This document shows positions 52,162-59,932 of a stretch of DNA of 64,000 nucleotides, piece by piece. The stretch lies in NCBI GenBank assembly GCA_965218235.1, contig OZ244596.1, positions 248,001-312,000 of the forward strand, given 5' to 3'. The translations under genes and the position numbers were made by a program. Position 1 is the first letter of the stretch. Each line of letters begins with the position of its first letter. The notes under the pieces were generated by a model. The model was not told the DNA's origin. It did no database searches and saw only the letters and a program-made list of their open reading frames with translations. This DNA comes from CADCWK01 sp965218235. Its GTDB lineage: Bacteria > Chloroflexota > Chloroflexia > Thermomicrobiales > UBA6265.

Positions 52162-53250
52162 CTACGAGAACCCCTCGTAGCTCCCGGTCAGTCGCGACGA
52201 CCGGTTGACGAGCAGCAGGTCGGCCAGTGTGATCGCCAGCATCGCGCCGCAGACCGGGACGGCGCGGGGGACGACCGAGGGGTCGTGGCGACCCTCGATC
52301 ACGATGCTGGTCTCGTTCCCCTCCGTGTCGACCGTCGCCTGGGCGCGCTCGATCGACGAGGTCGGCTTGATCGCCACCCGGACGACGATGTCCTCACCCG
52401 ACGAGATCCCTCCCAGCGACCCGCCGGCGGAGTTGGTTCGCGTCCGGATCCGGCCGTCGACGACCTCGAAGGTGTCGTTGTTGAGGGAGCCCCGCGAGCG
52501 CGCCGCGTCGAACCCACCGCCGATCTCGACGCCCTTGGTCGCCGGAATGCTCAGCATCGCCTGGCCGATCAGCGCGTCCAGCTTGTCGAAGGTCGGCTCG
52601 CCCAGCCCGACCGGCACGCCCGTGGCGACGATCTCGACGACGCCGCCGAGGCTGTCCCGCTCAGCCTTGACCTCCATGATGGCGTTGGTCATCCGCTCGG
52701 CCGCGACCGGATCCGGGCAGCGAACGAGGTTGCGCTCGATCTCGTCGGCATCGAATGTCTCCATAGTGATCCCACCGATCTCGCGGGTGTAGGCCAGCAC
52801 CGAGCAGCCGGCCGTCGCGAGGATCTTCCGGGCGATCGCGCCGGCCGCGACCCGGCCCCACGTCTCCCGGGCCGACGACCGCCCACCGCCGCGGTGATCG
52901 CGATGGCCGTACTTGGCCCAGTAGGTGAAGTCAGCGTGACCCGGCCGGAAGACGCTCCGCAGATTGTCGTACTTCGAGGAATCCTGATCCTTGTTGAACG
53001 TGATCAGGCAGATCGGGGTCCCGGTCGAGACGCCCTCGAAGACGCCGGAGAGGATCTGGACCTGGTCACGCTCGTTCCGCGGCGACGTGACCTTGCTCTG
53101 GCCGACCCGGCGCCGGTCGAGCTCCAGCTGGACCTCGGCCTCGGTGATCGGCAAACCGGCCGGGCAGCCCTCGATCAGGACCCCGAGCGCCGGACCGTGA
53201 CTCTCACCCCAGGTCGTGATCCGGAACAGTCGCCCAAAGGTGCTCGTCAT
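52162..53250 (-). CDS. aroC: chorismate synthase
   Basis: Last step of the shikimate pathway, needing reduced FMN. 362 residues: 'FRITTWGESHGPALGVLIEG' at the N terminus is signature 1, 'GHRDHRGGGRSSARETWGRV' is signature 2, and 'FDAARSRGSLNNDTFEVVDG' the third region. Its ATG overlaps the upstream acetyltransferase stop by 4 bases. Its product chorismate feeds the trp enzymes encoded 8 kb away. Confidence 0.96.
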   Translation of the reverse strand: MTSTFGRLFRITTWGESHGPALGVLIEGCPAGLPITEAEVQLELDRRRVGQSKVTSPRNERDQVQILSGVFEGVSTGTPICLITFNKDQDSSKYDNLRSVFRPGHADFTYWAKYGHRDHRGGGRSSARETWGRVAAGAIARKILATAGCSVLAYTREIGGITMETFDADEIERNLVRCPDPVAAERMTNAIMEVKAERDSLGGVVEIVATGVPVGLGEPTFDKLDALIGQAMLSIPATKGVEIGGGFDAARSRGSLNNDTFEVVDGRIRTRTNSAGGSLGGISSGEDIVVRVAIKPTSSIERAQATVDTEGNETSIVIEGRHDPSVVPRAVPVCGAMLAITLADLLLVNRSSRLTGSYEGFS

Positions 53251-54188
53251 CGCGTCAGGTCCCAGTCTGTCGCCACGGGTGTGTCATCCGGTGCGCGCCG
53301 GAGCAGGCTGGTCAGCGGCTCTTCGCCGAGGGAGCGGCCGTAGATACGGTAATCGTTGGATGCCTGCCGAATGAAACCGAACCGCTCGTAGAGATGCCGG
53401 GACTGGTGGTTGTGCCCCTGGGTACTGAGGCCGACGGTTTCGGCGCCGCTCAGCGCCATCACCGCGGTGGCGTGCCGGAGCGTCTGAAAGCCAACACCGT
53501 GCCCTTGGACATCGGGCAGCACGGCGATCCGGTCCAGGTGGCCCCAGCCCCGGTAGAGGGTAACGCCGTGATAGGAGATCGGCCGGCCTTCCATCAGACC
53601 GAGGTAGATTCGGACGTCGGTCATCCGGATGTAGGACTCGAACTCGATCAACCCGTTGCGCCACAGCCACGGGAACGCCTCATCATCGATCCGCCGGACC
53701 TCCGCGAACCCGGGCGTGTCCGGGAGGACGCGAACGAATGTCAGGTCAGTCGTGGTATCCACGTCATCCGGCAACAGGTCGAGCTCCATCGTGACGACGT
53801 CTTCGAGATGCTCGAAGTCGATCGCGGCGTAGAACGACGGCCGGCGGCGCTCATCGCTCTCAAGAATCACGAGGAGATCAGCCCCGAGGCGGCCCGCTCC
53901 TGCCGCGGCGGATTCGATCAGGGCGACCGCTGACTGCTGGGCGCTGAGCTCCGCGACCTGCACGATATCGGTCCGGTGACGCCACGGCCCGATCAATGCG
54001 AACTCACCCGTGTCCGGGTTCCACACCGACCGACCGGGAAAGCCGCGCACCAGACGGCGAATCTCGCCCCGGTCATGCCGGTGGTACCACGTGAGTGGTA
54101 GCCGGGAGACGTCCTCCGGGGTCAGCGCGCGGATGCGCAGCCCATCGCTCGACGTTTCGGTTCGACGGCCGAGTTCGTGGATAACCAT
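53247..54188 (-). CDS. GNAT-family N-acetyltransferase
   Basis: Acyl-CoA-dependent acetyltransferase-like protein of 313 residues. The ATG at 54188 is preferred (GAGGTG upstream) over 54257. The C-terminal half has the acetyl-CoA motif A as 'IAVLPDVQGHGVGFQTLRHA' (Q/RxxGxG/A type), then 'GLSTQGHNHQSRHLYERFGF'. The N-terminal half looks like a second, degenerate GNAT-like fold ('LRIRALTPEDVSRLPL', 'VILESDERRRPSFYAAIDFE'), so a two-domain architecture is likely. Substrate unknown. Translationally coupled to aroC. Confidence 0.85.
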   Translation of the reverse strand: MVIHELGRRTETSSDGLRIRALTPEDVSRLPLTWYHRHDRGEIRRLVRGFPGRSVWNPDTGEFALIGPWRHRTDIVQVAELSAQQSAVALIESAAAGAGRLGADLLVILESDERRRPSFYAAIDFEHLEDVVTMELDLLPDDVDTTTDLTFVRVLPDTPGFAEVRRIDDEAFPWLWRNGLIEFESYIRMTDVRIYLGLMEGRPISYHGVTLYRGWGHLDRIAVLPDVQGHGVGFQTLRHATAVMALSGAETVGLSTQGHNHQSRHLYERFGFIRQASNDYRIYGRSLGEEPLTSLLRRAPDDTPVATDWDLTR

Positions 54189-54400
54189 ACCTGTCAGATC
54201 ACCTCGGAACGACGTTCCGGCCCATGCCGCCGCCAAGCATACCGCTCGAAGTGCCATCGGGTCAGCAGGTATTTGGCCGCATCGATCTGGTCATCTCCCG
54301 CTGGTCATCTCCCGCACCCGGATGACGGACAAGGGCAAATCGTCGTTGCGGTCACGCTTCGTGTGATCCCGACGAATCAACCGACCGAGAGGACATCGAG

Positions 54401-55123
54401 ATGAACCCAAAACCGAACGACCAGGATGACGAGTCGGACGCACGGACGGGCGGTGGCGCCGCTCAACGGCGGGATCGCTTGCCACTCTTCCTGCTCTCGT
54501 CACCGCTCTTCCCCGGAATGCCGCTGCCGCTTCACATCTTCGAAGCGCGATACCGGCAACTATTGAATGAGCGTGCCATGTCCGACCCCATCTTCGGGGT
54601 CGTCCTCACCCGGACCGGTCGGGAGGTCGGGGACCAACCCGAGATCCATGAAGTCGGGACATCCGCGACGCTGCTCGGGATGCACCAGTACGACGACGGC
54701 CGGGCCGACATCGCCGTCCGTGGCGCGCAACGCTTCCAGGTCGTCGAGACCGACTGGCGTGGCGCCTATCTCGTCGCCAGGGTGGAATGGCTGGCCGACG
54801 AGGACGACGACGATGGACTTGCGTCACTCGCCAAACAGACCCGAACGGCGATGATGCGACTCGTCGCGGCCGCGGCGGGCGCCGGCAACATGCCCATCCC
54901 CGAACTGAGCCTGCCAGACAACCCGACCGACCTGGGGTACCTGCTCAGCCGGACACTCTGGCTCAATACCTGGGAGCGGCAGCAACTCCTCGAGGTGTCG
55001 ACGCCAGGTGCTCGTCTGGAAATGCTACGGTCGATCATCCGCCGGGAACACCGTCTTCTGACGCAGGTTGGAGCGGCGGGAACCCCGATCGAGCACCCTG
55101 GTTCGGGTTTCCTGCCGAACTGA
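54401..55123 (+). CDS. LON-substrate-binding-domain protein
   Basis: 240-residue protein made of the N-terminal (substrate-binding) domain of Lon without ATPase or protease domains. After a short acidic leader comes 'RLPLFLLSSPLFPGMPLPLH' and 'IFEARYRQLLNERAMSD', then 'GTSATLLGMHQYDDGRADI' and 'VRGAQRFQVVE', all typical of this domain. The C-terminal part is helical ('LLEVSTPGARLEMLRSIIRR'). Such stand-alone domains are widespread with unclear function. GAGGACA precedes the ATG. Confidence 0.9.
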   Translation: MNPKPNDQDDESDARTGGGAAQRRDRLPLFLLSSPLFPGMPLPLHIFEARYRQLLNERAMSDPIFGVVLTRTGREVGDQPEIHEVGTSATLLGMHQYDDGRADIAVRGAQRFQVVETDWRGAYLVARVEWLADEDDDDGLASLAKQTRTAMMRLVAAAAGAGNMPIPELSLPDNPTDLGYLLSRTLWLNTWERQQLLEVSTPGARLEMLRSIIRREHRLLTQVGAAGTPIEHPGSGFLPN

Positions 55124-55134
55124 GGGCCAGTCCC

Positions 55135-55599
55135 CTATTCCGCCGCCGGAGCCTGGACCGGGTGGATACCCGCCTCCCGGATCGCGGCGGCGGCGGCGGC
55201 CAGCGTCGCCATGGTCGAGAGCTCGCCCGTATCGAGGACGACCGTCGCGGCGGCCATGGCCGGCTTCAACCGGCGCTGCTGGCGCTCGTAGACCGCGGCG
55301 GACCAGTCACGACCCCGACGGGAGCGAACCGTCGCCAAGCTGGCCTGGAGCCCGATGACAAGTGCGGGATCATGGCGCTGCCAGAGACGGCCGATCTCGC
55401 TATGCTCCTGTCCGACGACCCGGGCCCGGTAGCCAAGCTCGATCAGGCGAGTGGCCAGTGTCGACTTCCCGGACGCACATGGCCCCACGACGACGATCTC
55501 GCCGGAGAGTTCGCCCATGAAGCGGTCGCCGGGCGGGGCTCCTGGTTCAGCGGCCGGGTCTGATTCGACCTGGGCTTTGAGTCGGTCAGCGTCCGACAT
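55135..55599 (-). CDS. P-loop ATP-binding protein, kinase-like
   Basis: 154-residue protein with Walker A 'IVVVGPCASGKSTLATRLIE' and, further on, 'ALVIGLQASLATVRSRRGRD', resembling the nucleotide-kinase core (adenylate-kinase-like Walker B position and an Arg-rich segment). No recognised substrate domain. The first ~30 residues are acidic/Pro-rich, and a start at the internal Met 28 is conceivable. It converges with the LON-domain gene and lies 12 bases after the phosphatase gene on the same strand, so probably co-transcribed with it. Confidence 0.72.
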   Translation of the reverse strand: MSDADRLKAQVESDPAAEPGAPPGDRFMGELSGEIVVVGPCASGKSTLATRLIELGYRARVVGQEHSEIGRLWQRHDPALVIGLQASLATVRSRRGRDWSAAVYERQQRRLKPAMAAATVVLDTGELSTMATLAAAAAAIREAGIHPVQAPAAE

Positions 55600-55611
55600 C
55601 CACTCCTCCCC

Positions 55612-56340
55612 TCACGACGTTCCGGCGCTCGAATCGACCGGAAGATTCACCATCATCGTCCTGATACCGGTACCGTCGGCGGCTGGTCCAATCCGGACGA
55701 CCCCCACGGTGCAGTCATCGGCCGGCTTGCCGGTATCGCGCCGGATCGCCTGGTCCAGTAGCCCGTCGGCGACCTCTCGCGCCGTCGCGGCCCTCGGTAG
55801 GGCCGCGACGTACGCACGAAGATCAAGAGCCGGCTGGCCGATTCGCTGGCCGGAACCGCTGACGCCGTCCGAGGTGACGATCACCAGCGCCCCCGGTTCG
55901 ATCGGGAACCTCCAGATTTCCGGACGGCTCAACCGGTACCGGCCCAGGGGCGGGCTCTCGCTCCGGAGGAGTTCGACTCCCCGCGATGTCCGGGCGACAC
56001 CGAGTGTCCCGCCATGATGCGTCACGATGATCTCGTCGGCCGGGAGATCGACGGAGACCATCCCCAGCGTCGCCGAGACCTGACCGTGCCGGTAGCCAAG
56101 CAGGACGTCGTTGGCGGCCCGGGCCACAGCTCCGTCGCGGACTCCGTCTTTGAGCATGCCGATCGCACGGGCGACGAGCATCTGCGAGATCACGCGGGCG
56201 CTTCGTCCACTGCCCTGCCCGTCGACGACGAGGAGGGTGAGGCCACCGGACGGTCGCTCGATCACCTCGGCCGTATCGCCACTCTCCCGGCTGGCGTACT
56301 TGTGCGTCTTCGCGATCGCCACGTCGATGGTGAACTGCAT
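55612..56340 (-). CDS. PPM/SpoIIE-type serine phosphatase
   Basis: 242-residue cytoplasmic protein resembling the PP2C/SpoIIE phosphatase domain. The ATG at 56340 follows GGAGAGG. 'SGDTAEVIERPSGGLTLLVV' and 'DGQGSGRSARVISQMLVARA' hold the first metal Asp and Gly (DGxG). 'LVIVTSDGVSGSGQRIG' and 'DDCTVGVVRI' hold the later Asp and DD motifs. It has no sensor or HAMP domain attached, as in RsbX-like regulators. Targets are probably anti-sigma-antagonist-like proteins, but none is encoded here. It is divergent from the HD-GYP gene. Confidence 0.8.
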   Translation of the reverse strand: MQFTIDVAIAKTHKYASRESGDTAEVIERPSGGLTLLVVDGQGSGRSARVISQMLVARAIGMLKDGVRDGAVARAANDVLLGYRHGQVSATLGMVSVDLPADEIIVTHHGGTLGVARTSRGVELLRSESPPLGRYRLSRPEIWRFPIEPGALVIVTSDGVSGSGQRIGQPALDLRAYVAALPRAATAREVADGLLDQAIRRDTGKPADDCTVGVVRIGPAADGTGIRTMMVNLPVDSSAGTS

Positions 56341-56655
56341 CGCGCCTCTCCGGACGGTCGTCGGCGATGAGAGCGACTTGGTCGCTCCGTGGACTCGACC
56401 CATGATAATTCGCTGGGACCACTCACCGACCCGACCAGTCCCGCGTCTTGACATCCTTTCTGGATACTCGCATGTGTCACGGGCGTTGCCGGTTCGCCAC
56501 TGGTCACATGTGTTCCGGCGGCAGTAAGGTGTTGCCCACGTCTCCAGCAAACATGACGTCTCGCGCATGAATTGACCAGAAGTACTATGCGATCAAGTGT
56601 ATGTACTAGTACTATATTCCTAATGAGCTACTCGAATCGCGTTACCAGGGTGCCA
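56341..56655. other. divergent intergenic region with an AT-rich island
   Basis: About 315 bases between the phosphatase (-) and HD-GYP (+) genes. The right part (56560-56625) is clearly AT-richer than the surroundings. It carries AGTACTAT twice (56581-56588 and 56608-56615) plus a GTACTAGTAC palindrome (56603-56612). TTGACC (56572-56577) could be a -35 but has no good -10 at the proper distance. Likely promoter/operator region; regulator unknown. Confidence 0.5.
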
Positions 56656-57969
56656 ATGAGTGAGACCAGGCCGGGACTCGCAGCCGAGTGGAATCACTCT
56701 CGAGCCACACCATTGGGGACTTCGAAGGTCGTCGGGCTGGTCGGTCTCGGTGTGCTCGCCCAGCTCGTCGCGCTGATCACGCTCCCGCCGGCTGACCTGT
56801 ACGTCGCCATTCCGGTCACTGTCCTGATCACCGTCACCATCTTCATTGCCGAGTTCATTCCCCCGCGCGGACCGCTGGGCCAGACGCTTACGATCGCCCT
56901 CTACGCGGCGACGATCGCGCTAGCCGCGACGACCGGTCCGGCCCTCGCCGGTCTCATTACGCTGGTTGCGACCGGTCCACTCCTGTTGCTGGCCGTCCGG
57001 AGCTGGTCCGCCGCCCATCGCCTGCTGACGGACATCTCGGCGAGCATGGTCACCGCCGTCGGGTTCTGGGCCGTCGAGCAGGGCACCGGACGGGCCGGCG
57101 AGGGACCAGACTGGGTCACGATTACCGTTCGGTCGGCCCTGGCCCTGACCATCGTCCTCGCTATCCGCCGAATCCCCGGCGCAGCATACCGCGACCATAC
57201 GCTCACCCGGCGGGACGCCTTGCTCGTCGTCGCCCCGATCACCGTCATCGCCGTGACAATCGGCACGATCCTCCCGGAGCGGCATGTGGCCTTCACCGCG
57301 GTCTGCCTGCTGAGCGTGCTGATCTGCCTGAGTGTGATGGCGAGGATCGTGAACCGCGGCCGCGCCAACGCCGGGCGAGCGGTCGAGGGATTGGTCGCGG
57401 CTCTGGACCACCGCCACCCGGACACATCGGCGCACTCCGCCCGTGTCTTCGCCCTCGTTTCCCGGATGCTGGACGGCGTGCCGGAGCTCGCTCCGTTCGA
57501 GCGCGAGGCGATCCTGACTGCCTCCCTGATCCATGACATCGGCAAGGTCGCCACGCCCGATCAGGCGTTGCTCAAGTCCGGCGCTCTGACCAGCGACGAG
57601 CGTGAGGTCATGCAGCGTCACGCCACCATCGGCGAGGCGATCCTCCGCCAGATGGACGGTCTGGAGGCCTCCGCCCCGATCGTTCGCCACCACCACGAGC
57701 GCTGGGACGGCGCCGGATATCCGGACGGTCTGGTCGGTCCAGGCATCCCGCTTGGAGCACGGTTGATCGCGGTCGCCGACACCTATGACGCGATGACGCA
57801 CGACCGGGTCTACCGCCGGGCCCTTGGCCACAGCGAGGCGCTGGCCGAGTTGCGCGCCGAGCGTGGCCGCCAGTTCGACCCGATCGTGGTCGATATCTTC
57901 TCGCGTGTCATCGCTTCGGAGCGGCGAGCCAACGCCGGGTCGTCTCCCTTCCGGCAAGTCGCTTCCTGA
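56656..57969 (+). CDS. membrane HD-GYP-type phosphohydrolase
   Basis: 437 residues from ATG 56656 (AGGGTG upstream); the frame extends to 56572 but that part reads as non-coding. The N-terminal ~200 residues hold about eight membrane helices (Leu/Ala/Val/Ile-rich). The C-terminal domain has 'HRHPDTSAHSARVFALVSRM', the HD motif 'ASLIHDIGKVATPDQALLK' and the GYP motif 'VRHHHERWDGAGYPDGLVG', followed by 'LIAVADTYDAMTHDRVYR'. These match c-di-GMP phosphodiesterase-like HD-GYP domains. Activity on c-di-GMP or another cyclic nucleotide is inferred from the family. Confidence 0.9.
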   Translation: MSETRPGLAAEWNHSRATPLGTSKVVGLVGLGVLAQLVALITLPPADLYVAIPVTVLITVTIFIAEFIPPRGPLGQTLTIALYAATIALAATTGPALAGLITLVATGPLLLLAVRSWSAAHRLLTDISASMVTAVGFWAVEQGTGRAGEGPDWVTITVRSALALTIVLAIRRIPGAAYRDHTLTRRDALLVVAPITVIAVTIGTILPERHVAFTAVCLLSVLICLSVMARIVNRGRANAGRAVEGLVAALDHRHPDTSAHSARVFALVSRMLDGVPELAPFEREAILTASLIHDIGKVATPDQALLKSGALTSDEREVMQRHATIGEAILRQMDGLEASAPIVRHHHERWDGAGYPDGLVGPGIPLGARLIAVADTYDAMTHDRVYRRALGHSEALAELRAERGRQFDPIVVDIFSRVIASERRANAGSSPFRQVAS

Positions 57970-58060
57970 ACTGATTGCCTGGCCGCTTGTTCCCGACCGA
58001 CATGGTCTGCTACGGTCTCTCGTGATCAGGATCCCGACGGTCGGCAGGGAAGGGACGCCC

Positions 58061-58828
58061 ATGATGGGTCCGGCGGTCACGGTCACCTTCGATTTCCACG
58101 ACACCCTTGCCCGGTGCGACCGCTGGTTCGAGCTTGAAGTGCGCGAACTGGTGCCGGCCTTCCTGCGCTTGAACGCCCGGCGCACCGGTGGGGAGGCCCC
58201 CTCGCCCACGGTCCTCGAGGCCGGGCGGGCCGCCTACGCCGCGCTCCGGGACGAGATCGGCAGGATCGGTATCGAGCAGGACGCCGTTGCCTGCCTCGCG
58301 ACCATCCTTCCGGAGCTCGGACTCGCCGTCCCAGCCGAGCACATTCGGACGAGGGTTGACGAGCTGATGTCGGAAACGTTCGACGACGCGGTCGTGCCGC
58401 TGCCAGGCGTGGTCGAGACGATCGGGTTTCTCAGTGACGCGGGCGTCCGGCTCGGTGTGGTCTCCAGCGCCGTCTACACCCCGTTCCTGCTTTGGTCGCT
58501 CGACCGATTCGGCATCCTCGGCGACTTCTCCGACGTGTTGACATCGGCTGACGCTGGGTACTACAAGTCACACGCGGGCATCTACGAGGCGTCGGCCCGG
58601 CGTCTCGGAGTGGAGCCAGCAGCCGTCGTCCACGTCGGCGACTCGTTCCGCTTCGACGTCGTGGGTGCTCGGGCGGCCGGTCAGCGGACCGTGTGGGTGC
58701 GGGGCGATCGGCCCGACCCGGGCGGCGTCCCGGCTGACCTGACGCTGACGAATCTCGTCGATGCCGGTCCGGCCCTGCTACGGCTGGCAAGGGAGGCCAG
58801 TCGATCCGGGCAGATCGTCGATGCCTGA
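58061..58828 (+). CDS. HAD-family hydrolase
   Basis: Haloacid-dehalogenase-type phosphatase or related hydrolase, 255 residues from ATG 58061 (GGAAGGGA upstream). Motif I is 'VTFDFHDTLARCDRW' (DxxD nucleophile pair with His between), and motif II Ser is in 'LGVVSSAVYTPFLLW'. The Lys of motif III is in 'GYYKSHAGIYEASARRLGVE', and motif IV is 'VHVGDSFRFDVVGARAAGQR'. Substrate unknown. It overlaps the trmD start by 8 bases and is likely co-translated with it. Confidence 0.88.
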   Translation: MMGPAVTVTFDFHDTLARCDRWFELEVRELVPAFLRLNARRTGGEAPSPTVLEAGRAAYAALRDEIGRIGIEQDAVACLATILPELGLAVPAEHIRTRVDELMSETFDDAVVPLPGVVETIGFLSDAGVRLGVVSSAVYTPFLLWSLDRFGILGDFSDVLTSADAGYYKSHAGIYEASARRLGVEPAAVVHVGDSFRFDVVGARAAGQRTVWVRGDRPDPGGVPADLTLTNLVDAGPALLRLAREASRSGQIVDA

Positions 58829-59660
58829 TGGAACCGACTACGACGCAAGACTCGACGAGACGGCGAAGGTGGCGCCTCTCCGGTTCGATGTCCTAACCCT
58901 CTTTCCCGGGATGTTCGCCGGGCCAATGAACGAGAGCATCCTCCGGCGGGCACAGGACGATGGCCGGATCGAGCTCTCTCTGCATGACATCCGAGACTGG
59001 ACCACCGACCGCCACAGGACCGTCGACGACACCCCCTATGGCGGTGGCGCCGGAATGGTGATGCGGGCCCAGCCGGTGGTCGAGCTTGTGGAGTCATTGC
59101 CGGTCCGAGCCGCCCGCCGCGTACTGCTGATGGCGGCCGGTGGACGACCTTTCGATCAGTTGATGGCCCGCGAACTGACCGCTGCCGGCCAGATCGTCAT
59201 GATCTGCGGGCATTACGAGGGTATCGACGAGCGGGTCACCGAGATTCTCGCCGCCGAGCCGGTGACGGTCGGTGATTACGTCCTCACCGGCGGTGAGTTG
59301 CCGGCGATGATCGTGATCGACGCCGTCTCGCGGCTGGTCGAGGGCGTGATCGACCACGAGAGCATCGAGCAGGAGTCGTTCGAAGACGGCCTGGTCGAGT
59401 ACCCCCACTACACCCGTCCGGCCGTCTTTCGCGACCTGCCGGTCCCCGAGGTCCTGCTCAGCGGCCACCACGCCCGCATTGCCGCCTGGCGCCGTGAGCA
59501 GTCCCTTCGGCACACCGTCGCGCTTCGTCCCGATCTCGTCCGACGCGCGATCGAACAGGACCGGCTGAAGCCTTCCGAACTGACGCTGGCAATGGATCTC
59601 CTCGATGGTTTCGAGCCTGAATCGGGAGCTGCCCAGGATGAGACGCGGCGACGCCGATGA
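58821..59660 (+). CDS. trmD: tRNA (guanine37-N1)-methyltransferase
   Basis: SPOUT methyltransferase protecting the reading frame by methylating G37. 279 residues from ATG 58821, which overlaps the HAD gene. 'RFDVLTLFPGMFAGPMNESI' is the family opening, 'DTPYGGGAGMVMRAQPVVE' the substrate loop and 'MICGHYEGIDERV' the knot. 'GDYVLTGGELPAMIVIDAVS' is the SAM site. The usual rpsP-rimM-rplS partners are absent; a HAD gene precedes it instead. The start adds ~20 variable residues. Confidence 0.96.
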   Translation: MPDGTDYDARLDETAKVAPLRFDVLTLFPGMFAGPMNESILRRAQDDGRIELSLHDIRDWTTDRHRTVDDTPYGGGAGMVMRAQPVVELVESLPVRAARRVLLMAAGGRPFDQLMARELTAAGQIVMICGHYEGIDERVTEILAAEPVTVGDYVLTGGELPAMIVIDAVSRLVEGVIDHESIEQESFEDGLVEYPHYTRPAVFRDLPVPEVLLSGHHARIAAWRREQSLRHTVALRPDLVRRAIEQDRLKPSELTLAMDLLDGFEPESGAAQDETRRRR

Positions 59661-59712
59661 CGCAGACAACCGGCCCTGAAACGCTGGGTGTGAGTTGTCA
59701 GCATGACCATTT

Positions 59713-59743
59713 GGAGTTCCGGGCTTTTCCCAAACCGAACTCC
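59713..59743 (+). terminator. hairpin after trmD
   Basis: GGAGTTC (59713-59719) pairs with GAACTCC (59737-59743), with CGG/CCG extending inward and a short TTTT in the loop. Placed 52 bases after the trmD stop. Modest stem, no T-run; plausible but weak. Confidence 0.4.
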
Positions 59744-59808
59744 GTCCGGACCACAGGCCGGCGTCAGAAAAACTGTGCGGTGACGGCCAATTCGGTAACT
59801 CCTACCAA

Positions 59809-59932
59809 GCGTTGAAGGGTCCAGCTAAACGATATTGGTGGCCAGCGTCGTGACGAAAAGCGGCGGCGGCGAGATCGGAAAACTGGCACCTATCGTCGAA
59901 TCGAATGGCCTTCAGCCGGTCCCATCACGACC
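59809..59932. repeat. PIR inverted-repeat element over the recO stop
   Basis: Left arm is degraded (GCGTTGAAGGGTCC then AGCTAAACGATATTGG, 59809-59838). Right arm is CGAATGGCCTTCAGCCGG then TCCCATCACGACC (59901-59932). The recO stop (read on the minus strand) is the TGA inside the right arm (59914-59912). It separates convergent trmD and recO. Confidence 0.78.

Noticed and set aside
54288..54315. Tandem 14-base duplication TGGTCATCTCCCGC
   Set aside because: Only two units, no third copy or flanking structure; probably a slippage event.
59570..59584. GGACCGGCTGAAGCC inside trmD as a PIR arm
   Set aside because: Lies in conserved coding sequence without mini-hairpin or partner arm; chance match.
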